Of a DNA stretch of 64,000 nt, positions 19,074-26,071 are shown one piece after another. Numbering within the stretch: position 1 is the first letter of the stretch; each line of letters opens with the position of its first letter. The DNA is from JADMIH01 sp036399775. GTDB lineage: Bacteria > Chloroflexota > Chloroflexia > QHBQ01 > JADMIH01. The stretch covers positions 1 through 64,000 of the forward strand of contig DASWMJ010000093.1 of assembly GCA_036399775.1 (NCBI GenBank), given 5' to 3'. The translations under genes and the position numbers were made by a program. The notes beneath the pieces are model-generated. The model ran no database searches. It was not told the origin of the DNA and was given only the letters and a program-made list of their open reading frames with translations.

Positions 19074-20023
19074 GCGGCGCGGGCGCGACCAACCGCATCT
19101 ACATGGGCGATAACCTGCCCATCCTGGAAAGCCTGCCACCCTCTTCTGTAGACCTTATCTACATTGACCCTCCCTTCAACACCGGCAAGACGCAGAAGCA
19201 TACGCAGCTACAGACTGTACGCTCGGAGAATGGCGATAGGACGGGTTTCGGCGGCAGGCGGTACGAGACGGTGCCGGTGGCTACGAGGGGATACGCGGAC
19301 TCCTTCGACGATTACCTGGCTTTCCTGGAACCGAGATTGCGCGAGGCTTACAGGATCCTCGCGCCGCACGGCAGCTTCTACTTCCACAGCGATTACCGGG
19401 AAGTACACTACTGCAAGGTGCTGCTCGACACCATCTTTGGCCGAGAATGCTTTCTCAATGAGGTTATCTGGGCCTACGATTATGGCGCTCGCACCCGCAA
19501 GAAGTGGCCCCCCAAGCACGATACCATTCTGGTGTATGTGAAGGACCCCGCCAACTATACCTTCAACGCGGACGCGGTAGATCGCATACCCTACATGGCT
19601 CCTGAGCTTGTAGGGCCGGAGAAGGCTGCTCGCGGCAAACTGCCCACCGACTGCTGGTTCCACACCATAGTGCCCACGAACAGCAAAGAGAAGACCGGCT
19701 ACCCCACGCAGAAGCCACTCGGTGTCGTGAAGCGAATAATCGCCGCGTCCTCGAACCCAGGCGACCTGGTGCTAGATTTCTTCGCGGGGAGCGGCACGAC
19801 AGGGCAGGCGTGCCTTGCTCTTGGCCGCCGCTTCACCCTGGTGGATAGCAACGAACAGGCGCTGCAAGTGATGGCCCGCAGGTTTGAAGGTATTGCCAGC
19901 ATCGAATGGTGCGGCTTCGACCCGCTACCATTTCAAGCAACAAACATTAATCGAACCGCGACTCCACCTGCCCCAGCCGAACTAACTCAAAATTCAAAAT
20001 TCAAAATTCAAAACTTCCAATGA
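19070..20023 (+). CDS. Beta-class site-specific DNA methyltransferase
   Basis: A 317-residue N6-adenine or N4-cytosine type enzyme. The catalytic motif IV, DPPFNTG, comes first near residue 33, and the S-adenosylmethionine motif FAGSGTTG near 238-245 comes last, which is the beta-class order; the region between is the target-recognition part. No restriction endonuclease lies beside it, so it is an orphan in this window, possibly regulatory. It starts at GTG inside the preceding stop (GTGA) and ends over the ruvX start (ATGA), a tight three-gene unit. The last dozen residues (NSKFKIQNFQ) come from an AAAATTC repeat array and are unlikely to be part of the fold. Confidence 0.88.
   Translation: MSGAGATNRIYMGDNLPILESLPPSSVDLIYIDPPFNTGKTQKHTQLQTVRSENGDRTGFGGRRYETVPVATRGYADSFDDYLAFLEPRLREAYRILAPHGSFYFHSDYREVHYCKVLLDTIFGRECFLNEVIWAYDYGARTRKKWPPKHDTILVYVKDPANYTFNADAVDRIPYMAPELVGPEKAARGKLPTDCWFHTIVPTNSKEKTGYPTQKPLGVVKRIIAASSNPGDLVLDFFAGSGTTGQACLALGRRFTLVDSNEQALQVMARRFEGIASIEWCGFDPLPFQATNINRTATPPAPAELTQNSKFKIQNFQ
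19986..20018. repeat. AAAATTC-type short array at the end of the methyltransferase gene
   Basis: Four near-identical units of TCAAAATTC in a row, in frame with the methyltransferase and ending a few bases before its stop. The related unit CAAAACT recurs at 59346-59385 and 62623-62652. Confidence 0.75.
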
Positions 20024-20454
20024 GAGTGCTTGCTCTAGACATAGGCAAGCGTCGCATAGGTGTAGCGGTCAGCGACCCATTGGGGCTAATTGCACGCCCC
20101 GTCGAGACGGTGCGAAGCGTGTCGCTTAACGTGGATGTGGCGCGCATCACAGAGATAGCCAGGCAGCTTGAGGCCGAGATGATCGTCGTAGGCGACCCGC
20201 TTCACATGAGCGGCGACGCAGGTACGATGTCCAACAGGGCACATAAGTTTGGTGAGGTGCTGGGCATGGCGTCTGGTCTGCCGGTAGAGTACTGCGATGA
20301 ACGGCTGACGACTGTAGAAGCCGAGCGTATACTGCTCGATTCCGGCGTGCCGCACAAGAAGGTGCGCCAACAAATAGATGCGGTGGCGGCGGCGGTTATT
20401 TTGCAAAGCTATCTGAATGCTCGTAAGCCGCCTGGTTATGGGGGTCAAACGTAA
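20020..20454 (+). CDS. ruvX: RuvX/YqgF, putative pre-16S rRNA nuclease
   Basis: A 144-residue RNase H-fold protein of normal family length. Seen are the first strand LALDIGKRRIGVAV with the catalytic Asp at residue 6, VVGDPLHMSG, the CDERLTT motif with the acidic residue of the active site near 92-93, and the last DAVAAAVILQSYL with its Asp. YqgF proteins process the 5' end of 16S rRNA, and were once called Holliday-junction resolvases. It starts inside the stop of the methyltransferase gene. The stop codon TAA lies within a CGTAAAACGTGATGCG array. Confidence 0.93.
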   Translation: MRVLALDIGKRRIGVAVSDPLGLIARPVETVRSVSLNVDVARITEIARQLEAEMIVVGDPLHMSGDAGTMSNRAHKFGEVLGMASGLPVEYCDERLTTVEAERILLDSGVPHKKVRQQIDAVAAAVILQSYLNARKPPGYGGQT

Positions 20455-20609
20455 AACGTGATGCGTGGATATATCTACACTTTTAGTGGCTGCTCTGTGC
20501 AGCGCGTCTTGACGATTCCAGGTATGGTCTGCTCGCTCCCCATATCGCATTGCTTTCATAGTAGACAGGTGTAGCAGGCTGACTTCTCCAGTAGCCATCA
20601 GGAGGTCTC

Positions 20610-21359
20610 ATGTCACAGCAACCGCCAGGTCAAATACTTTGCCCCAACTGTAGAGGTGGTAATCCGCCAGATGCTACCCAATGCCAATGGTGCAAAGCGC
20701 CCTTGCAGGTACAACAGGCCGAGTCTCAATACCCGCAATCTTATCCCCAGCGACAGCCCACAACCGTCATTGTCCAACAGAAGAAAAACCCGCCCTGGCT
20801 GCTCATCATATTGGGCGTTGTAGGTTTGTGCGGCCTCTCTTGTATCGGGGCTATCTACTTTAGTGGCCTTGCCCTGCAGTCCGGTGTTAGAGCTTTCGCG
20901 ACCTCCATACCTACGTCCTTTACGGCTGATGCTGCTACGGCTGAGGCAATCGAGAGCCTCCCGGCAGACTCCGCAAGCCCCGTAGGTAGCAGCCAGCAGA
21001 CCGGCGGGCTGCGTGTAACCCTCAACGAAGTGAGGCGTTCTGCAGAAGGGCAGTTTGGCAAGGCTGATAGCGGGCGAGAAAACCTGATTCTGAACTTCAC
21101 CATTGAGAACACGGACCCGACAATTGAATCCTCTTTTGATTCATATTATATTACCGTCAAAGATGACTCCGGCCAGGAATACGATCCGACGCACATCGCC
21201 GATACACAATTATCCCTGGACAGCCCCATAGAGCCTGGCGACAGGATCACAGGAGACCTTGCATACGAAGTGTCCAAAGATGCTACGGGCCTGGTATTCA
21301 TATATAACCCTTCTAGCCCTCTCTTTGGTGACCCTATAAGGTTCAAGCTGGATAAATAG
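20610..21359 (+). CDS. Zinc-ribbon membrane protein with a DUF4352-like domain
   Basis: A 249-residue protein. The N-terminal zinc ribbon uses C11-x2-C14 and C25-x2-C28. A Gln/Pro-rich stretch leads to one membrane helix near residues 57-80 (LLIILGVVGLCGLSCIGAIY). The outer domain (about 125-245) has the DUF4352 pattern in which a beta-sandwich carries ENLILNFTIENTD and a long strand set ending VFIYNPSS. Such domains occur in secreted and lipoprotein-like proteins of unknown function. The ATG has AGGAGG seven bases upstream. The gene has no partner except the hairpin that follows. Confidence 0.8.
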   Translation: MSQQPPGQILCPNCRGGNPPDATQCQWCKAPLQVQQAESQYPQSYPQRQPTTVIVQQKKNPPWLLIILGVVGLCGLSCIGAIYFSGLALQSGVRAFATSIPTSFTADAATAEAIESLPADSASPVGSSQQTGGLRVTLNEVRRSAEGQFGKADSGRENLILNFTIENTDPTIESSFDSYYITVKDDSGQEYDPTHIADTQLSLDSPIEPGDRITGDLAYEVSKDATGLVFIYNPSSPLFGDPIRFKLDK

Positions 21360-21364
21360 CCTGC

Positions 21365-21413
21365 TGCCGCAACGCCCTCATGGTCCTGAGAGGGGTGAGG
21401 CTGCGGCACGTTT
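21365..21413 (+). terminator. Candidate terminator after the zinc-ribbon gene
   Basis: TGCCGCA at 21365-21371 pairs with TGCGGCA at 21402-21408, and inside it CCTCA (21376-21380) pairs with TGAGG (21396-21400). A short CGTTT follows. The T-run is weak. Confidence 0.45.
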
Positions 21414-21563
21414 CCCTCTAGAGCAGCGGGTGGAGCTAGCGCGGGCGATCTGCTATTCGTAAGGGCGTTAATTGTCACTACAACCAGCATTCCCCTCTGC
21501 TCGTTCTTTCTATACAGGGCGCGCAGTTTCCTTTCCCTCAGGGGCAACTATCTTGCCTGCGCA

Positions 21564-21572
21564 TGTTATAAT
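21564..21572 (+). promoter_or_regulatory. Extended -10 element directly before the GT2 gene
   Basis: TGTTATAAT is a perfect extended -10. It ends seven bases before the ATG at 21580, so the RNA would begin at or beside the start codon: a leaderless transcript. The same layout occurs at 34515-34523 and 40046-40054. Confidence 0.6.
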
Positions 21573-21579
21573 GTTAACC

Positions 21580-22578
21580 ATGCCAAGCCTGGCTGTTATT
21601 ATCGTAAACTACAATACCCGCGAGCTACTGGCTCACTGCCTCCAATCGGTGTATGCCAGCCGTGTATCCTTCCCCTACCACGTCGTCGTGGTTGACAATC
21701 TCTCCTTCGACGGCAGCGCCGATATGGTACGCGCGCGCTTCCCGCAGGCCACGCTCATCAAGAGCGACCGTAACGGGGGATTCGGCTATGCCAACAATCT
21801 CGCTTTACGGTGGCTCGCGGGGCAACCTGCCTTGCCTGAAGAGGGAGGCAGTATCCTGGCGAAAGGCCCTGCACATAGCAGACAGCCCTCCTCAGAAATA
21901 CCCGTAAATGGGCATTCGCGCTACACCTACCCCTGCGACCATATACTGATCCTGAACCCGGACACGGTGCTCCCACCCAACGCTCTACAGGATACGGTAG
22001 ATTTCCTTGAGGAACACCCAAAGGCGGGTGTGGTTGGGCCGAAGGTGGTCAAACCGGACGGTAGCCTCGATCTTGCATGCCGCCGGTCGTTCCCCACGCC
22101 TTTATCTTCCTTCTTCAAGCTTAGCGGCCTGAGCAAGCTCTTCCCACGCCATCGCCTGGTAGCGCGCTATAACCTGACCTACCTGAGCGATGACGAGACC
22201 GCCGAGGTCGATTCAGTCATGGGTGCGTATATGCTGGTGCGTGCCGAGGCGTTAGAGCAGGCGGGACTGTTCGATGAGCGTTTCTTTATGTACGGAGAAG
22301 ACCTGGACCTGGCCTTCAGGATAAAGGAGCGCGGGTGGAAGGTATTCTACTACCCTGCCGTTGAGGTGCTGCACCACAAAGGGGCGAGCAGCCGCAAACA
22401 GAGCGAACGATCGATACGCGAGTTTTACCGGGCGATGCATATCTTCTATCGCAAGCACTACGCCGAGAGCAGGAACGGCCTGGTAAATGCTGTGGTACAA
22501 TTAGGTATCACGGCGCGAGGTATGGTCGCCCTCATGCAGAATGCGCTGAGGCCGTCCGAGCGTAAGCGGGTCACATAG
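21580..22578 (+). CDS. Family 2 glycosyltransferase, rhamnosyltransferase-like
   Basis: A 332-residue GT-A fold enzyme. VIIVNYNTRE begins the fold, VVVDNLSFDGS and NGGFGYANN are the nucleotide-sugar contacts, ILNPDTVLP contains the metal-binding Asp-x-Asp position, and FMYGEDLDLAFRIKERGW is the acceptor and base region. This pattern matches dTDP-rhamnosyl and related transferases that build O-antigen and exopolysaccharide. An extra 25-residue Ser/His/Pro-rich insertion near residues 88-112 is not usual for the family. No ribosome site precedes ATG 21580 or ATG 21571, and an extended -10 ends seven bases upstream of 21580. The phosphotransferase gene follows within 15 bases. Confidence 0.9.
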   Translation: MPSLAVIIVNYNTRELLAHCLQSVYASRVSFPYHVVVVDNLSFDGSADMVRARFPQATLIKSDRNGGFGYANNLALRWLAGQPALPEEGGSILAKGPAHSRQPSSEIPVNGHSRYTYPCDHILILNPDTVLPPNALQDTVDFLEEHPKAGVVGPKVVKPDGSLDLACRRSFPTPLSSFFKLSGLSKLFPRHRLVARYNLTYLSDDETAEVDSVMGAYMLVRAEALEQAGLFDERFFMYGEDLDLAFRIKERGWKVFYYPAVEVLHHKGASSRKQSERSIREFYRAMHIFYRKHYAESRNGLVNAVVQLGITARGMVALMQNALRPSERKRVT

Positions 22579-22592
22579 CGGGCGCGAATGCT

Positions 22593-24311
22593 ATGCAAAA
22601 TCCTTTCAGAGCTATAACAGGGAGCAATAAGAACCCACCCATTCCGCAGACTATGGCGGCGAGTCACGCGCCCGTCACCGAGCCGAAGAGTGGCAATGGC
22701 GCTCATGGCCGCTCCACAGGCTCTCCTCACACTCCCCAGCCCATTTCCCCCACGGAAGCCGAGCGTGTGGCACGCCAGGCGCAGCAAGCGCGCATCGAGC
22801 GTGCGAGGTTCGCCGTTCCAGTCGCCCCTGCCCAAGAGCCTGTAACCATACTGGCATTGCCGCCCGCTCAGCACGCCCCGCTACATCTGACACCTGTGGT
22901 GTTGATGCTCGTGCAGATAGCGTTCGACATAGTAGCCATAGCCGCCGCGTTTGGCGCGGCATACTGGCTGCGTTTTGAGGTGGGCCTTCTTGATACGTTG
23001 GGCGATCTCGACGTTCGGCACGTAGAGCCTGACGTGCAGACCTACGCTATCATGATGGCTATTACGGTAGGCACGCTCCTCACCACGTTCTACTTCAGCA
23101 AGCTGTATAGTCTCAAACGCGGGGCCTCGCGGGTAGACGAGTTCTACAAGATAGCCGCCGCAGTCTCGATGGGCACGGTGCTCTCGCTGGCGACCAACTC
23201 TCTCATACTGGGGAAACGCTTCGAATATTCCCGCGAAGTCCTGCTCACCGGCTGGCTCCTCTCTATAGTCTTTCTGACGGTGATGCGCCTCCTCTACAGC
23301 GTGATGGTAGGGCAATTGCGGAAGGCGGGCGTGGACCGCGCGCGAGTGCTGGTCGTGGGTGCGGGGCCTATCGCCGCAGTTGTGATAGACCGCCTGGCGC
23401 ACCACCCCACTCTCGGTTATGAAGTGCTGGGCATGGTTGACCACAACACCAACGGCAGCGCCGAGAAGCGCTCCGCCGGGCACATCCCCGTCCTGGGTAA
23501 TATCACACAGTTGGCGGAGATCGTGCGCAAGCGTAACGTAGACGAGGTGATAGTCGCCCTGAGCGGCGCGTCGGACAAGCAGTTGCGCGACATCATAACG
23601 CTCGTGCAGGACGAGAGCGTATCGGTCAAGATTTACCCCGACGCTTTCCAACTGATGACCCAGAACGAAGTGAGCGTGGGCGAGTTGAGCGGTTTGCCGC
23701 TGCTGAGCGTCAAGGACGTGGCGTTGCGCGGCTGGAACCGCAGGCTCAAAAGGGCGTTCGACATAGTCTTCAGCCTGATGGTGCTCGTGCTGACCTCTCC
23801 CCTGATGCTTTTTATTGCAATAGCTATCAAGCTGACCAGTCACGGCCCCGTGTTCTTCATACAGGAGAGGGTGGGGTTGGACGGCACGCCCTTCCAGTTG
23901 GTAAAGTTCCGCACTATGAGGATGACAATGGAGGAAGGTACGCCGGGGTGGACGGTGCCCAACGACCCGCGCCGCACCAGCATCGGCACCTTCCTGCGGC
24001 GCTTCTCGCTGGACGAGTTGCCGCAGTTCTACAACGTGCTCATGGGTGAGATGAGCGTGGTCGGCCCGCGACCTGAGCAGCCTGAGTACGTCAAGGAGTT
24101 CGCGCAACGCATCCCCCACTACCTGCGCCGCCACCGCGAGAAGTCGGGCATAACCGGCTGGGCGCAAGTGAACGGTCTGCGCGGCGACAGTTCCATCGAG
24201 CTACGCACGGCAGCCGACATATATTACGTGGAGAACTGGTCCCTCCTGTTCGACCTCAAGATCATCGTGCGCACGATCGTGGCGATGTTCAGGGGCAAGA
24301 ACGCTTATTAG
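22593..24311 (+). CDS. Polyprenyl-phosphate glycosylphosphotransferase (first copy)
   Basis: A 572-residue membrane enzyme that starts polysaccharide repeat units by moving a sugar-1-phosphate from a UDP-sugar to undecaprenyl phosphate. A disordered 90-residue start is followed by four or five membrane helices, a CoA-binding-like Rossmann domain (RVLVVGAGPIAAVVIDRLAH near residue 250) and the C-terminal bacterial sugar-transferase domain (about 380-572) with a membrane re-entrant helix, FIQERVGLDG, KFRTM and the catalytic DELPQFYNVLMGEMS region followed by VGPRPE. It forms a pair with the upstream GT2 gene. A paralogue is at 53242-54876, with only moderate likeness in the N-terminal part. The sugar specificity is not visible. 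Confidence 0.92.
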   Translation: MQNPFRAITGSNKNPPIPQTMAASHAPVTEPKSGNGAHGRSTGSPHTPQPISPTEAERVARQAQQARIERARFAVPVAPAQEPVTILALPPAQHAPLHLTPVVLMLVQIAFDIVAIAAAFGAAYWLRFEVGLLDTLGDLDVRHVEPDVQTYAIMMAITVGTLLTTFYFSKLYSLKRGASRVDEFYKIAAAVSMGTVLSLATNSLILGKRFEYSREVLLTGWLLSIVFLTVMRLLYSVMVGQLRKAGVDRARVLVVGAGPIAAVVIDRLAHHPTLGYEVLGMVDHNTNGSAEKRSAGHIPVLGNITQLAEIVRKRNVDEVIVALSGASDKQLRDIITLVQDESVSVKIYPDAFQLMTQNEVSVGELSGLPLLSVKDVALRGWNRRLKRAFDIVFSLMVLVLTSPLMLFIAIAIKLTSHGPVFFIQERVGLDGTPFQLVKFRTMRMTMEEGTPGWTVPNDPRRTSIGTFLRRFSLDELPQFYNVLMGEMSVVGPRPEQPEYVKEFAQRIPHYLRRHREKSGITGWAQVNGLRGDSSIELRTAADIYYVENWSLLFDLKIIVRTIVAMFRGKNAY

Positions 24312-24317
24312 GCCGCT

Positions 24318-24791
24318 ATGTCAGAACTGACTCACCTGGACGAGAGCGGCCACGCCCGCATGGTGGACGTTGGGCGTAAGCCGGACACCGAGCGCGTAGC
24401 TATAGCGCGTTCTGAGGTCCGCATAAGCCCAGGCACCCTCGACCTGGTGCGCGAAGGTAAAGCGGCCAAGGGCGACGTGCTCGCGGTAGCCAGGGTAGCG
24501 GGCATCATGGCCGCCAAGAAGACCCCCGAACTGATCCCTCTTTGCCACCCCATCATGCTCACGTCGGTCAAAGTGGATTTCGCCTTCCAGGAATGGGGCA
24601 TCGAGATAGAAGCGCGCACGAAGACCACCGGCCCTACAGGGGTAGAGATGGAGGCGCTGACCGCCGCCTCGGTTGCCGCGCTCACCATCTATGACATGCT
24701 CAAGGCGGTGGAGCGTGGCGCTGAGATAACGAACATCCGCTTGATACATAAAGAGGGCGGCAAGAGCGGCGTGTGGGAGCGTGAAACGTGA
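24318..24791 (+). CDS. moaC: MoaC, cyclic pyranopterin monophosphate synthase
   Basis: A 157-residue enzyme of normal length that makes cyclic pyranopterin monophosphate in molybdenum-cofactor synthesis, in the cytoplasm. Signature parts are MVDVGRKPDTERVAIA near the N-terminus, IPLCHPIMLTSVKVDF, the glycine-rich TKTTGPTGVEMEALTA and the last IRLIHKEGGKSG with the conserved Lys. No other moa gene is in view; it follows the sugar phosphotransferase by only six bases, an odd partner. Its stop TGA and final residues lie in a CGTGATGCG repeat (end GVWERET). Confidence 0.95.
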   Translation: MSELTHLDESGHARMVDVGRKPDTERVAIARSEVRISPGTLDLVREGKAAKGDVLAVARVAGIMAAKKTPELIPLCHPIMLTSVKVDFAFQEWGIEIEARTKTTGPTGVEMEALTAASVAALTIYDMLKAVERGAEITNIRLIHKEGGKSGVWERET

Positions 24792-24940
24792 TGCGTATTG
24801 CGTAATTATTGAGACGGAACCGCAAAGACGCAAAGAAACGCAAAGTTCGCTAAGATTATGAAGGTTTAACCGCAGAGGCGCAGAGACGCTGAGTTATTAA
24901 GGGATTACGCAATACGAACTACGCAATACGCATTACGTTC
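24782..24940. repeat. Composite repeat element with inverted CGTA arrays, copy 1
   Basis: From the moaC stop to just before the next ribosome site. A left array (GTGATGCGTATTGCGTAATT) is followed by a core AACCGCAAAGACGCAAAG, a second core AACCGCAGAGGCGCAGAG and a right array ATTACGCAATACGAACTACG and on, which is the inverse of the left one. The same order occurs at 31054-31190, 38550-38700 and 46466-46648. Confidence 0.85.
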
Positions 24941-24952
24941 AGGAGGCGAGCT

Positions 24953-25243
24953 ATGCGCTACGAGACGCACACGGATATGAAGCGTGAGGAGGTCTTTGAG
25001 GCCGCCAGGCGATTCTTTGGGCAGGAAGAGGGCGGGCTGGGTATGAAGCTGGGCGCGCATCAGGGCAACCAGATGCACTTCTTCGGGGATGGGCTGATAT
25101 GGGTGACGGTATGGCCCTCGCCGCCCGGCAAGCCCGTGCGTGTGGACGTAGACGTATCCGACCGGGATAAGGACGCGCACGCATTTATTGAGAAGGTGCT
25201 GCGTGCGCCTGTGCGGGCTGCTAGCGGTGGGGCTGGGGTGTAG
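24953..25243 (+). CDS. Small conserved-looking protein of unknown function
   Basis: A 96-residue protein with no signal peptide or membrane helix. It reads as one alpha-helix (MKREEVFEAARRFFGQ) followed by beta strands with a Gly-rich turn (GGLGMKLGAH, FFGDGLIWVTVWP) and a closing helix. I do not recognise a family. AGGAGGCG precedes the ATG. Its last 23 bases overlap the convergent regulator gene (25221-25880). Confidence 0.65.
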   Translation: MRYETHTDMKREEVFEAARRFFGQEEGGLGMKLGAHQGNQMHFFGDGLIWVTVWPSPPGKPVRVDVDVSDRDKDAHAFIEKVLRAPVRAASGGAGV

Positions 25244-25880
25244 GCGACGCGGTTATCTCAAACCGGCATGATAGCGCTTCTGTGCGCTCGCACTGCTGCT
25301 GGACTGGCGACCCTACCAGTTCTGTCAAGAGGGTTTCAACGAGGTTGCAAAGCTCTGTATGGCTTGAGCTAAGTGTGGAGAGAGGGCAGCTATACCCGCA
25401 AATATAAAATGAGCCGTTGTTCCTCTCCGAGACCATCAAGCCCCCCATCTCGTTTAGGACACTAACTGCCCCCTGAACGCGAGCCTCTAAATTACTCTCC
25501 GACACATCCTCTACAATTCTGTGACGTGCTGCTATGCGATGGCCCACAGCACGCAGAAGCTCCTCGTACTGGCCGGGACCCAGGCTTTCGTTGAGCGTAT
25601 CCAAAAGGTGCGTAAGCACCAGCTCATATGCTTTGGGGAAGAGACGCTCGGCCTGGGGAGTCAATCCGTAGGTGTATGCAGGCTTACCTGGCCCTCGGCG
25701 TGCGCTCCTCTGTTGCACGAGTCCATCTCTCTCAAGGGTCGCCAGGTGAGCGCGAACCGCGTTGTCGGTAAGTTCTAATTCCTGGGCAAGCTCGTCAACG
25801 GTCCGGCTCGCACGGCGAAGCAAAGTGAGAATCCGCCCACGAGTGCTCGCGAAGAATCGCTGGTCCCAACCTGTCGCCAT
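25221..25880 (-). CDS. SufR/ArsR-like repressor with C-terminal cysteines
   Basis: A 219-residue regulator. A winged helix-turn-helix occupies residues 10-70 (SRTVDELAQELELTDNAVRA, then the wing GPGKPAYTYGLTP). The middle helices (ERLFPKAYELVLTHLLDTL) are like the SufR/DeoR-type family. Near the end are Cys161, Cys165, Cys178, Cys197 and Cys205, in a layout close to that of SufR, where cysteines hold an Fe-S cluster as sensor. So a redox or iron response is likely but inferred. It is transcribed away from the dehydrogenase-like gene, and both -35 boxes lie in one inverted repeat (25967-25995), which points to self-regulation and control of the neighbour. No suf operon is in view. Confidence 0.8.
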   Translation of the reverse strand: MATGWDQRFFASTRGRILTLLRRASRTVDELAQELELTDNAVRAHLATLERDGLVQQRSARRGPGKPAYTYGLTPQAERLFPKAYELVLTHLLDTLNESLGPGQYEELLRAVGHRIAARHRIVEDVSESNLEARVQGAVSVLNEMGGLMVSERNNGSFYICGYSCPLSTLSSSHTELCNLVETLLTELVGSPVQQQCERTEALSCRFEITASPTPQPHR

Positions 25881-25943
25881 GACTACCCCTGTACCTCTCT
25901 ACCTGTGCATGCCCGTGCTTCCATAATTGGCTTCATGCCTCCC

Positions 25944-25972
25944 ATAGTAACTGCTTCCAGGATTTGTGTCAA
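25944..25972 (-). promoter_or_regulatory. Promoter of the SufR-like regulator, with half of a shared operator
   Basis: On the minus strand -35 TTGACA (25972-25967, perfect) and -10 TACTAT (25949-25944) are 17 bases apart. The -35 lies in GTCAAG at 25968-25973, the left arm of an inverted repeat whose right arm CTTGAC is at 25989-25994. Confidence 0.75.
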
Positions 25973-25989
25973 GAAAGTCAATATAATCC

Positions 25990-26019
25990 TTGACTTATTT
26001 GTGCGAGTTTGCTACAATC
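25990..26019 (+). promoter_or_regulatory. Promoter of the dehydrogenase-like gene, with the other operator half
   Basis: TTGACT at 25990-25995 and TACAAT at 26014-26019 are 18 bases apart. The RNA would start near 26026, which excludes the in-frame start at 26009 and supports ATG 26072. The inverted repeat GTCAAG-N15-CTTGAC joins this -35 to that of the divergent regulator. Confidence 0.75.
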
Positions 26020-26071
26020 TCGCCATACGATTACCTTGTGCCCTCCCACTCTAAACTCAGGAGCACAACAT

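Noticed and set aside
19070..20023. Methyltransferase as part of a restriction or BREX-type defence system
   Set aside because: No endonuclease, PglZ, helicase or specificity gene lies nearby; the neighbours are a membrane protein and ruvX.
22881..24167. A 428-codon open frame on the minus strand
   Set aside because: It lies wholly opposite the sugar phosphotransferase gene, has repeated His/Arg/Val composition and no family likeness; a by-product of GC-rich codons.
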